Shown here: positions 1-5,312 of the stretch, one piece after another | How positions within the stretch are numbered: the stretch's first letter is position 1 | How the letters are laid out: the number at the start of each line of letters is the position of its first letter | Assembly (NCBI GenBank): GCA_001914705.1 | Contig: MNDB01000030.1 | Location: 5,473-11,148 of the forward strand | Length of the DNA: 5,676 nt | Direction of reading: 5' to 3' | Source: Actinobacteria bacterium 13_2_20CM_68_14 | GTDB lineage: Bacteria > Actinomycetota > Thermoleophilia > Gaiellales > Gaiellaceae | Program-made: the position numbers and the translations under genes | Notes under the pieces: model-generated | What the model was told of the DNA's origin: nothing | Database searches by the model: none | What the model saw: only the letters and a program-made list of their open reading frames with translations

Positions 1-981
1 GTCGGCGCCGGTGTGCTGACCGGGACCGCGGTGCTGATCAAGCAATCCGCCTTCGACGCCGGCCTGGCGGCCGTCGTCTACCTGCTCTGGCGCGAACGGA
101 GACGTGGTCTTGCACCCGCCGCCGTTCTCGTTGCCGGCGCGCTCGTGCCCGTCGCGATCGCCGCGGCCAGCGCGGCGCGGCTGAGCGCCTGGCTCTACGC
201 GGTCGTCGGCTACCGCTTTGATGGCGACTCGCTCCTGACGGGATCGCTGAGCGGCCGGGCCCACGAGTTCTGGCTCTCACTGCCGCCCGCCGGCAAGGCG
301 CTCGGCCTGCTCGCGCTGCTCGCGGCCGTCGGCTGGCGGCGCTCGCCGCTCCTCGCACGCATCTGGCTGGGCGCGGCCGTCCTCGGCGCCATCGCCGGCG
401 GCAACTTCCACCCGCACTACTACATCCAGCTCGTGCCGCCGCTCTCCTTGCTCGCGGCCGTGGGCGTGCGCACCTTGTGGCTCTCGGCGCCGCGACCCGC
501 GATCGCGGCGGCCGGGGCAGCCGCGGCGGCGACGCTGGCACTGGCGCTGCCCGTCGCCTGGGCGACCCCCAACGAGCAGGCGAAGACGATCTGGCCGGCC
601 GATCCGCACCTTGTCCACGACGCCGCCCTCGCGCGCTACGTGCGCGCGCACACGCTCCCGAGTGAGCGAGTGCTCGCGGTCTGGGCCGACGCGGACCTCT
701 ACTACCTCGCCGACCGCCGTCCCGCCGTTCGCTACCTCTGGTCGCGCAACATTGCGTCGATCCCCGGCGCCCTCGAGGCCGTTCGCCACGCACTGGCGAC
801 GCGGAGGGCGGAGCTCGTGGTCGTCGTCCAGCCGCCCGCGAAGCTCGATCCGAGCGGCCGCACCGCCGCTCTGCTACGGCGCGAGTACCGCCGTGTCGCT
901 CGCGCAGGCGGCGCGTCCATCTACCGAAGCAAGAGCCACAGAAAGGCGAGCGCGACCAACAGCCCGAGCACCGCGACGTAG
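1..981 (+). CDS. Membrane glycosyltransferase, ArnT/PMT (GT39/GT83-like) family, C-terminal part (5' end outside window)
   Basis: The reading frame is open from base 1, so the start lies upstream; 326 residues are visible. By analogy with the family it would transfer a sugar from a polyprenyl-phosphate donor to a surface glycan, lipid or protein at the outer face of the membrane. About six hydrophobic segments are seen in the first ~190 visible residues. Family-like marks are the LIKQSAF stretch (visible residues 12-18; many members have an LxKQ turn here) and GGNFHPHYY leading into a Pro-containing helix (residues ~134-150), which resembles the HYxxxLxPxLxLL segment of GT39/GT83 proteins. 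The last ~130 residues form a soluble tail with alternating Ala/Arg-rich helices and a VVVVQPP strand. The N-terminal catalytic DxD/DE region is outside the window, so substrate and activity cannot be judged. The final ~15 residues (after ASIYRSK) are polar and low in complexity; family members often end soon after such an IYR strand, so this tail may reflect overlap with the minus-strand ORF at 921-1016. Confidence 0.8.
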   Translation, partial: VGAGVLTGTAVLIKQSAFDAGLAAVVYLLWRERRRGLAPAAVLVAGALVPVAIAAASAARLSAWLYAVVGYRFDGDSLLTGSLSGRAHEFWLSLPPAGKALGLLALLAAVGWRRSPLLARIWLGAAVLGAIAGGNFHPHYYIQLVPPLSLLAAVGVRTLWLSAPRPAIAAAGAAAAATLALALPVAWATPNEQAKTIWPADPHLVHDAALARYVRAHTLPSERVLAVWADADLYYLADRRPAVRYLWSRNIASIPGALEAVRHALATRRAELVVVVQPPAKLDPSGRTAALLRREYRRVARAGGASIYRSKSHRKASATNSPSTAT

Positions 982-1016
982 CGAACGACCGCGGAGTCGG
1001 ACGGAGCCGCAAGCAC
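921..1016 (-). CDS. Candidate 31-residue single-pass membrane protein, antisense to the glycosyltransferase tail
   Basis: On the minus strand a GTG at 1016 opens a 31-codon frame ending in TAG at 923-921. The product begins VLAAPSDSAVVRYV and continues as an unbroken hydrophobic run (AVLGLLVALAFLWLLL) ending in Arg, which is what a tail-anchored or single-pass micropeptide looks like. A GGGGG run (1028-1024 on this strand) sits 7 bases before the GTG and could pair with the anti-SD CCUCC through one G-U wobble. The frame remains open far upstream of the GTG, but there it is antisense to the GAF gene and looks like a shadow. The 61-bp overlap with the glycosyltransferase 3' end is convergent. 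The alternative is that the hydrophobic run is chance antisense of the Ser/Ala/Thr-rich tail; third-position GC is high in both frames and does not decide between them. Confidence 0.33.
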   Translation of the reverse strand: MLAAPSDSAVVRYVAVLGLLVALAFLWLLLR

Positions 1017-1020
1017 CTGA

Positions 1021-1040
1021 GATCCCCCGGACGGGGGGTC
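1021..1040 (+). promoter_or_regulatory. GC-rich hairpin upstream of the HD-GYP gene
   Basis: GATCCCCC (1021-1028), a 4-base loop GGAC, and GGGGGGTC (1033-1040) form an 8-bp stem with one G-U wobble. It lies 24 bases before the ATG at 1065. No T-run follows on either strand, so it does not look like an intrinsic terminator. On the minus strand the GGGGG arm coincides with the possible SD of the 31-residue ORF. A similar GATCCCCC-loop-GGGGG element precedes the antiporter gene on the other strand. It may be a protein-binding operator or an RNA element; the role is not known. Confidence 0.4.
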
Positions 1041-1064
1041 AAATGCGGTCGCGGTTCGCCAAAG

Positions 1065-3737
1065 ATGAAGGGCGTGGATCGAGTGTCTGCGGCGGCCCTC
1101 TCCATGCCACCTTCGGGCGGCATCCCGACGACCGGAAACGGCCATCCCGATCGGCACGATCTCGTCGACTCGTATCGCCGGCTCGCGGACGTCTTCCACC
1201 ACGTCCTCTCCGAGCAGGCCCTCGACACGCTGCTCGACCGGATCGCGGACACGCTGGCCGAGCTGATCCCCTACGACACGCTCAGCATCTTCGAGGCCGA
1301 CGAGGCCCAGACCGAGCTCGTCCCCGTGCTGGCGCGAGACCGCTGGGCCGATGAGATCATGCGCAACAAGATCGGGTTCGGCGTCGGCATCGCGGGCTGG
1401 GCCGCGCAGCATCGGGAGCCGGTGCTGACGAACGCTGCCCACCTCGACCCGCGGATGATGGTCGTGCCGGGCACGCCGCCGGACGAGCGCGAGGCGCTGA
1501 TCACCGTGCCGCTGATCGCACGCGACTCGGTCAAGGGCGTCCTCAGCATCTACCGGCTCGGCGAGCACGCCAGCTTCGACAGCGAGGAGTTCGAGCTTGC
1601 CAAGCGGTTCGGCGACGCGGCCGCGCTGGCGCTCGACAATGCCAAGACACGGGCGCGGCTCGAGCGGCAGGCGCAGACCGACTCTTTGACCGGCCTCTAC
1701 AACCACCGCTACTTCCACGAGCACGTGCGCTCAGAGCTGACCCGGGCCTACGGCCACGGGGTCGGCGACCAGGTGCTCCGCGAGCTCGCGACGCAGCTGA
1801 GGGCCGCCGTGCGCGGGTCGGACCTTGTCTGCCGGCTCGGCGGCGAGGAGTTCGGGGTCGTCATGGGCTCTTGCGGCACCGAGGATGCGGTTGCGCTCGC
1901 GAACCGCCTGACCGAGCGCCTGAAGGAGCTCGAGTTCGGCCCGGCCGGCAAGATCACGGTCTCGGTCGGCGCCGCGGAGGGGCCTTCCGATGCGTCTAAC
2001 CCACGCGAGCTGATCGCCTGCGCCGAGGCCGCGATGATGACCGCCAAGGCGCGAGGCAAGGATCTGATCGTGCTCTTCGACGAGTCGACGTACGAGCGTC
2101 CCGACTCGACGTCGGTCGCGAACTCCCGCGTCCGCTCGATCGCGCATCTCAAGCTGCTCCAGAGCCTCGCGGGCAAGCTCAACCGGCTGAACGACGTCCG
2201 CGAGATCGGGACGGCGATCGCCGACGAGCTGCGGGGCCTGATCGACTACCACAACTGCCGGGTCTCGATCGTCGACGGCGACGACGTCATCCCGATCGCC
2301 TTCCGCGGCATCCTCTCCTCGCGCGGCGGGCACGAGGTTGAGATTCCCCGCTCGAAGGTCGGTGAGGGGATCACGGGCCACGCGGTTGGCGAGGGGAAGT
2401 CGCTCTTGATCGGCAACGCGCTCGACTGCGAGTACGCGGTCACGATTCCCGGCACCGAGCCGCTGGAGGAATCGCTGCTCGCCGTGCCGCTCAACTACGG
2501 CTCGCGCGTGATCGGCGCGATCGTGATCTCGAAGCTCGGCCGCGACCAGTTCGACGAAGACGACGTCCGGCTACTCGAGGTGCTAGGCGGCCACGCCGCG
2601 GTCGCGCTCGAGAACGCACGGTTGTACGAGTCGCAGCGACGGGAGGCCGAGCACTTCAAGGAGCTGCTCGGGTTCAGTCGCGAGCTGGCGACTGCGGAAG
2701 GACTGCCGGAAGTGCTTCGCCGGATGGTCGAGCTCTCGGCGATGATCCTGGGAGCGCCCAGGACGTCTGTGTGGGTCCAGGACGCTCAGACGCAGGAGCT
2801 CGTGCCCGGTGCGGTCTGGGGGTTCGAGCCTGACCGGCGAGAGCGGATCCTGGGGCTCCGCATCGCCCCCGAGCGCCTGGGGCCGCTCGCTGACCGCGCA
2901 GAGCCTTTCGTGCTGGACAACGCCGAGGCGGCGGCTATCCACGGGCTCCCGGAGCTTGACGACGGAACGGCGTTCGCGGTCGCACCGATCACCCTCGACG
3001 GCGGGCGGTTCTGCTGCATCGTCGCCGCGATCCCACCAGACGCGCCGCACGAGCTGGACGAGGATCACGTCGGGCTGCTTGCAGGACTCGCGCACCAGGC
3101 GAAGCTCGCGATCACCAACGCCGGCACCTTCGAGAACCTCGAGGCGACATTCGTTTCGACCGTGGCCGCCCTGGCGAACGCGCTCGAGGCGAACGACGAA
3201 TACACGTCGTCGCACACCCGCTGGATCACCGACACGGCTTTGAAGGTGGGCGCGACGCTGGGATTCGACTCGAAGTCGCTGAAACAGCTCGAGCTGGCGG
3301 CACTCTTCCACGACATCGGCAAGATCGGAATCCCGACGAGCATCCTGCTCAAGCCGGGGCCGCTTACGCCCGACGAACGGCGGATCATGCAGCAGCATCC
3401 CGAGCTCGGAGAGAAGATCCTGGCGCCGATCGACCGCCTGGCGGAGGTGCGCTCGATCGTGCGGAGCTGCCACGAGCATTACGACGGAAAGGGCTATCCC
3501 GACGGGATCTCGGGCGACGAGATCCCGTTGGAGGCGCGGATCATCCTGGTCTGCGACGCGTTCCACGCGATGACGACCGACCGGCCGTACCGGAAGCGCC
3601 TGTCGGTCGAGGAGGCCTGCCGCCGGCTGCGCGAAGCCGTCGGTACGCAGTTCGACCCGACCGTGGTCGAGGTCTTCCTTGCGCTGCGCGGCGAGATCTG
3701 GTCGCCTTCCGCGGCTCCGGAACTGCTCGCTTCCTAG
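1065..3737 (+). CDS. GAF-GGDEF(degenerate)-GAF-GAF-HD-GYP c-di-GMP signalling protein
   Basis: Predicted 890-residue cytoplasmic multi-sensor protein without TM segments. Domains in order: GAF1 (~50-195); GGDEF (~203-340) with DSLTGLYNHRYF, GGEEF at 259-263 and an I-site-like RxxD at 250-253; GAF2 (~365-522); a divergent third GAF (~535-688); HD-GYP (~695-875). HD-GYP marks: H717, HDIGKIGIP with H749-D750 and K753, H778, HEHYDGKGYP at 803-812, and D831 in CDAFHAMTTDRPYR. HD-GYP domains hydrolyse c-di-GMP to pGpG or GMP using a bound metal centre, so this is probably a phosphodiesterase tuned by ligands of the GAF domains. Two oddities: the GGDEF domain goes directly from ELTRA to YGHGVGD, losing the segment with the first metal Asp and the FKxxN guanine-contact region, so cyclase activity is unlikely; and the first His of HHExxDGxGYP is Cys (C802). 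Start: ATG 1065 has no SD; GTG 1083 (residue 7) has AAGGG 10 bases upstream and is a serious alternative. The gene stands alone between short gaps. Confidence 0.95.
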   Translation: MKGVDRVSAAALSMPPSGGIPTTGNGHPDRHDLVDSYRRLADVFHHVLSEQALDTLLDRIADTLAELIPYDTLSIFEADEAQTELVPVLARDRWADEIMRNKIGFGVGIAGWAAQHREPVLTNAAHLDPRMMVVPGTPPDEREALITVPLIARDSVKGVLSIYRLGEHASFDSEEFELAKRFGDAAALALDNAKTRARLERQAQTDSLTGLYNHRYFHEHVRSELTRAYGHGVGDQVLRELATQLRAAVRGSDLVCRLGGEEFGVVMGSCGTEDAVALANRLTERLKELEFGPAGKITVSVGAAEGPSDASNPRELIACAEAAMMTAKARGKDLIVLFDESTYERPDSTSVANSRVRSIAHLKLLQSLAGKLNRLNDVREIGTAIADELRGLIDYHNCRVSIVDGDDVIPIAFRGILSSRGGHEVEIPRSKVGEGITGHAVGEGKSLLIGNALDCEYAVTIPGTEPLEESLLAVPLNYGSRVIGAIVISKLGRDQFDEDDVRLLEVLGGHAAVALENARLYESQRREAEHFKELLGFSRELATAEGLPEVLRRMVELSAMILGAPRTSVWVQDAQTQELVPGAVWGFEPDRRERILGLRIAPERLGPLADRAEPFVLDNAEAAAIHGLPELDDGTAFAVAPITLDGGRFCCIVAAIPPDAPHELDEDHVGLLAGLAHQAKLAITNAGTFENLEATFVSTVAALANALEANDEYTSSHTRWITDTALKVGATLGFDSKSLKQLELAALFHDIGKIGIPTSILLKPGPLTPDERRIMQQHPELGEKILAPIDRLAEVRSIVRSCHEHYDGKGYPDGISGDEIPLEARIILVCDAFHAMTTDRPYRKRLSVEEACRRLREAVGTQFDPTVVEVFLALRGEIWSPSAAPELLAS
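1068..1072 (+). promoter_or_regulatory. Possible ribosome binding site supporting the alternative GTG start at 1083
   Basis: AAGGG lies 10 bases before GTG 1083, which is in frame with ATG 1065. No SD-like sequence precedes 1065, nor the in-frame GTG 1074 or ATG 1104. Choosing 1083 would remove six residues and no part of any domain. Confidence 0.3.
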
Positions 3738-3797
3738 CGATCCGACCCGGCGCCCGTTCCGAATACACGGCAGGAACTGATTGGGCAGCCTTCGAAC

Positions 3798-3804
3798 AGG
3801 AGGG
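3798..3804 (+). promoter_or_regulatory. Strong Shine-Dalgarno of the 8-codon leader ORF
   Basis: AGGAGGG followed by TGAG and ATG 3809. This is the best SD match in the window, yet the frame it serves closes after eight codons. That contrast is why the mini-ORF is annotated. Confidence 0.5.
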
Positions 3805-3808
3805 TGAG

Positions 3809-3835
3809 ATGGAACAACGCATGACGAGGTCCTAG
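3809..3835 (+). CDS. Candidate leader mini-ORF, 8 residues (MEQRMTRS)
   Basis: ATG 3809 with a near-perfect SD 4 bases upstream (AGGAGGG, 3798-3804) encodes MEQRMTRS and ends with TAG at 3833-3835, 42 bases before the GTG 3878 start of the next gene. It is in the same frame as that gene, but two in-frame stops (TAG 3833, TGA 3854) separate them, so it is not simply an N-terminal extension or a frameshift remnant. Its last three sense codons contain CGAGGTC, which is complementary to a downstream segment that can also mask the next gene's SD. This fits a cis-acting leader peptide whose translation alters downstream initiation. The peptide has no run of one amino acid that would identify a nutrient signal; it contains two Arg codons (CGC and the rarer AGG). 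It could also be a chance ATG after a purine-rich stretch. Confidence 0.38.
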   Translation: MEQRMTRS

Positions 3836-3848
3836 CGCGGCGTTCGTC

Positions 3849-3854
3849 TACCTT
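3849..3854 (+). promoter_or_regulatory. Possible -10 element (TACCTT) allowing leaderless initiation at GTG 3863
   Basis: TACCTT fits the actinobacterial TANNNT -10 pattern and ends 8 bases before GTG 3863, so a transcript starting at that GTG would be leaderless and would encode a protein five residues longer. No convincing -35 hexamer is seen at 17-19 bases. It is a weak candidate, recorded because it competes with the SD-based start at 3878. Confidence 0.2.
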
Positions 3855-3864
3855 GACCTCGCGT

Positions 3865-3870
3865 GGAGGT
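3865..3870 (+). promoter_or_regulatory. Shine-Dalgarno deciding the GTG 3878 start
   Basis: GGAGGT lies 7 bases before GTG 3878, which is ideal spacing. It lies inside the longer possible frame that begins at GTG 3863, which has no SD of its own. It is also one arm of the hairpin TGACCTC-GCGTG-GAGGTCA. Confidence 0.6.
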
Positions 3871-3877
3871 CATCGGC

Positions 3878-4252
3878 GTGCTGCAGATGCTGGACGAGGC
3901 GGGGGCCGAAGCAGACGTCAGGCCTGCACTCGCTCTGCTCGCCGCGCCCGAGCCGCTCATCGAGCCGGACGAGCTGACTCCGGCGCTGCGCCGCGCGATG
4001 CTCCTGCTCGCGGCGGGCGGCGATCCCCAGCGGGAGCTCGAGCTGGACGGACGCGCAGTCAGCGCGCTCGCGGCCGAGCTCGATCGCCCGGGGCGCCGCA
4101 CAGAGGTCAGCCGCGGGCTGGAGGCCCTACGCGAGGATGCAGCCGGTCTCGCCAACGTCTCCTCCGCGCTGGACGAGCTGCTGCTCGACGCCGGCTTCGC
4201 CTGGAGGGCCTACGCGTGCGCGCTGCTAGCCGACGAGCTCGAACCGGACTAG
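3878..4252 (+). CDS. Uncharacterised small helical protein (124 aa)
   Basis: I do not recognise a family. The product is acidic and rich in Ala, Leu and Glu, with no TM segment or signal peptide and no obvious metal or nucleotide motif. It appears almost wholly alpha-helical: a first helix pair around VRPALALLAAPEPL, a middle segment LRRAMLLLAAGGDPQRELELDGRAV, and a C-terminal half with LEALREDAAGL, SSALDELLLDAGFAWRAYACALLADELE. Codon third positions are G/C-rich as in its neighbours, which supports real coding. GTG 3878 is chosen because GGAGGT sits 7 bases upstream; an in-frame GTG 3863 would add five residues but has no SD. The gene follows the HD-GYP gene on the same strand by 140 bases and could share its transcript, since no terminator is seen between them. 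Its TAG shares four bases with the convergent antiporter stop. It may be a lineage-restricted Thermoleophilia protein, but that is a guess. Confidence 0.75.
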   Translation: MLQMLDEAGAEADVRPALALLAAPEPLIEPDELTPALRRAMLLLAAGGDPQRELELDGRAVSALAAELDRPGRRTEVSRGLEALREDAAGLANVSSALDELLLDAGFAWRAYACALLADELEPD

Positions 4253-5295
4253 CCCCACCAGAACGCGGACGCGATCACCACGTAGAGCCCGATCAGGACG
4301 ACGCCCTCGGGCCACGTGCTTTCGCCGTCGTAGACGACAACCGCCGTCACGAACGCCGCCAGGAGCAAAGAGATAGCCAGCAGAGTCGGGAAGACCAGGG
4401 TCATGCTCGTGGCGAAGAAGAGGCTCGCGAACAGGATCACGGGGGTCAGCGCCAGCGCCACCTGCAGCGACGAGTTCACGATCACGGAGATCGCGAAGTC
4501 CGGCCTGTTACGCAAGGCGAGCTGGACGCCGACGACGTTCTCCACCGCGTTGCCGGCGATCGCGACGACCACCAGCCCGGCGAAAGTCTGGCTCATGTGC
4601 AGTGAAGCGGTCGCGGGCTCCAACGCGGAGACGAACCAGTCGCTGACGAAAACGGCGCCCGCCGCCGCTGCCGCAAGCACGGCGATCGTGGCCGTGAGCG
4701 ACCACCGCGGCGGCTCCGGCGACATGGCGTCTCCCGTCAGGAAGATCCCAAGCGTCGAGACGAAGACGACCAGCAAGACGCCGCCGCAGATCAGGCTCAG
4801 CGTCTGCTCGTGCGCCGCGGCGGGAGAGTGCAAGACGTCGGCGAACGTGGGCACGGAGAGGATCGCGGCGGCGAGAAGCGTCAGCGTCGCGATCGTCCTC
4901 GCGCGAGGCGAGTCGAACCGCTGGGCGCCGTTTCGGAGCCCTCCGGCGAAGAAGGCAAGCCCGAGCACCAGCAAGCTGTTGGCGAGCACGGAGCCGATCA
5001 GCGCCGCCTTGACGACACCGATTAGCCCTTTTTGGAGCGCGAACAGCGCTACGAACAGCTCGGGGAGGTTGCCGAGCGCCGACTGAACCGAGCCGGCGCC
5101 GCCTGCCCCAAGCCTGCCTCCAAGCTGCTCGGTAGCCGTGCCGACGAGGCGCGCGAGCACTGCCAACGCGACCGCCGCCGCGACGAAACGGAGAACCGCG
5201 TTCAGGCCGGCGTAATCGAGCACCCCGGCGATCGCAACGAGAGCCGCGGCGACCACGATTTCGACCTGCTCTCGCCGGGTCAAGCCTGCTCGCAC
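4249..5295 (-). CDS. Ca2+/H+ antiporter, CAX family (CaCA superfamily)
   Basis: The 348-residue product is an inner-membrane cation exchanger, probably exporting Ca2+ (or a related divalent cation) in exchange for protons. About ten to eleven hydrophobic segments surround the two inverted alpha repeats that form the ion site: alpha-1 at ~52-112 with ATEQL and GNLPELFVALFALQKG (G75-N76, acidic E79), then GVVKAALIGSVLANSLLVLG; and alpha-2 at ~238-288 with FAGLVVVAIAGNAVEN (G248-N249, acidic E252) and VNSSLQVALALTPV. Both membrane-embedded Glu residues expected for transport are present. In many CAX proteins alpha-2 reads GNAAEH; here the His position is Asn (N253). The central loop (~188-198) is short and has few acidic residues, unlike the acidic linker of many relatives. 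The start is GTG 5295: no SD precedes it, but a TAGCGT hexamer 6 bases upstream suggests a leaderless transcript. Length is typical for bacterial members (ChaA/YfkE-like). It is transcribed divergently from the secreted-protein gene. Confidence 0.93.
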   Translation of the reverse strand: MRAGLTRREQVEIVVAAALVAIAGVLDYAGLNAVLRFVAAAVALAVLARLVGTATEQLGGRLGAGGAGSVQSALGNLPELFVALFALQKGLIGVVKAALIGSVLANSLLVLGLAFFAGGLRNGAQRFDSPRARTIATLTLLAAAILSVPTFADVLHSPAAAHEQTLSLICGGVLLVVFVSTLGIFLTGDAMSPEPPRWSLTATIAVLAAAAAGAVFVSDWFVSALEPATASLHMSQTFAGLVVVAIAGNAVENVVGVQLALRNRPDFAISVIVNSSLQVALALTPVILFASLFFATSMTLVFPTLLAISLLLAAFVTAVVVYDGESTWPEGVVLIGLYVVIASAFWWG

Positions 5296-5301
5296 CGCGC
5301 G

Positions 5302-5307
5302 ACGCTA
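5302..5307 (-). promoter_or_regulatory. Possible -10 element for a leaderless antiporter transcript
   Basis: On the minus strand TAGCGT matches the TANNNT pattern, and six bases separate it from GTG 5295. Transcription would therefore start at or next to the start codon, which explains why no SD is seen. The -35 region falls inside the palindrome and has no clear consensus hexamer. Confidence 0.3.
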
Positions 5308-5312
5308 TCAAC

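Larger units (their letters stand above)
3825..3872 (+). promoter_or_regulatory. Three-segment attenuator-like structure masking the SD of the gene at 3878
   Basis: Segment 1 is CGAGGTC (3825-3831), inside the mini-ORF. Segment 2 is TGACCTCG (3854-3861). Segment 3 is GAGGTCA (3866-3872), overlapping the SD GGAGGT. Segment 2 can pair with segment 1 (7 bp, 23-base loop) or with segment 3 (7 bp, 5-base loop GCGTG), but not with both. Pairing 2:3 hides the SD, while pairing 1:2 frees it. A ribosome on the mini-ORF would cover segment 1 and favour the closed form. This is read by eye; no folding energy was computed. Confidence 0.35.

Noticed and set aside
1021..1040. Rho-independent terminator after the glycosyltransferase gene
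   Set aside because: The stem is followed by AAATGCGG without a T-run.
38..1252. 404-residue minus-strand open frame
   Set aside because: The translation is extremely Arg/Ala/Pro-rich and low in complexity, antisense to two well-supported genes. It is a GC-content shadow.
1017..1724. Upstream continuation of the minus-strand frame that ends at 921
   Set aside because: This stretch is antisense to GAF1/GGDEF of a clear gene and has no recognisable protein features. Only the last 31 codons, outside the GAF gene, are worth keeping as a candidate.
2084..2112. Direct repeat TCGACGT (2084-2090 and 2106-2112)
   Set aside because: A short repeat inside the coding linker of the HD-GYP gene, explained by Asp/Ser/Thr codons in a GC-rich genome.
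2583..3566. 327-residue minus-strand open frame
   Set aside because: Antisense to the GAF3 and HD-GYP domains; Arg/Asp/Val-rich with no motif.
3756..3777. Stem GTTCC/GGAAC after the HD-GYP stop as terminator, and GGAACT (3773-3778) as an ECF sigma -35
   Set aside because: Only 5 bp with a 12-base loop and no T-run; no matching ECF -10 is found 15-18 bases downstream of GGAACT.
3809..4252. Mini-ORF as the true start of the downstream gene, broken by a frameshift or a point mutation
   Set aside because: The mini-ORF and the gene are already in the same frame and are separated by two stops (TAG 3833, TGA 3854). The gene has its own well-placed SD, so a single error would not join them.
4403..5086. 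227-residue plus-strand open frame
   Set aside because: Antisense to the antiporter, whose alpha-repeat motifs are unmistakable. The Ser/Thr/Ala-rich translation is a shadow.
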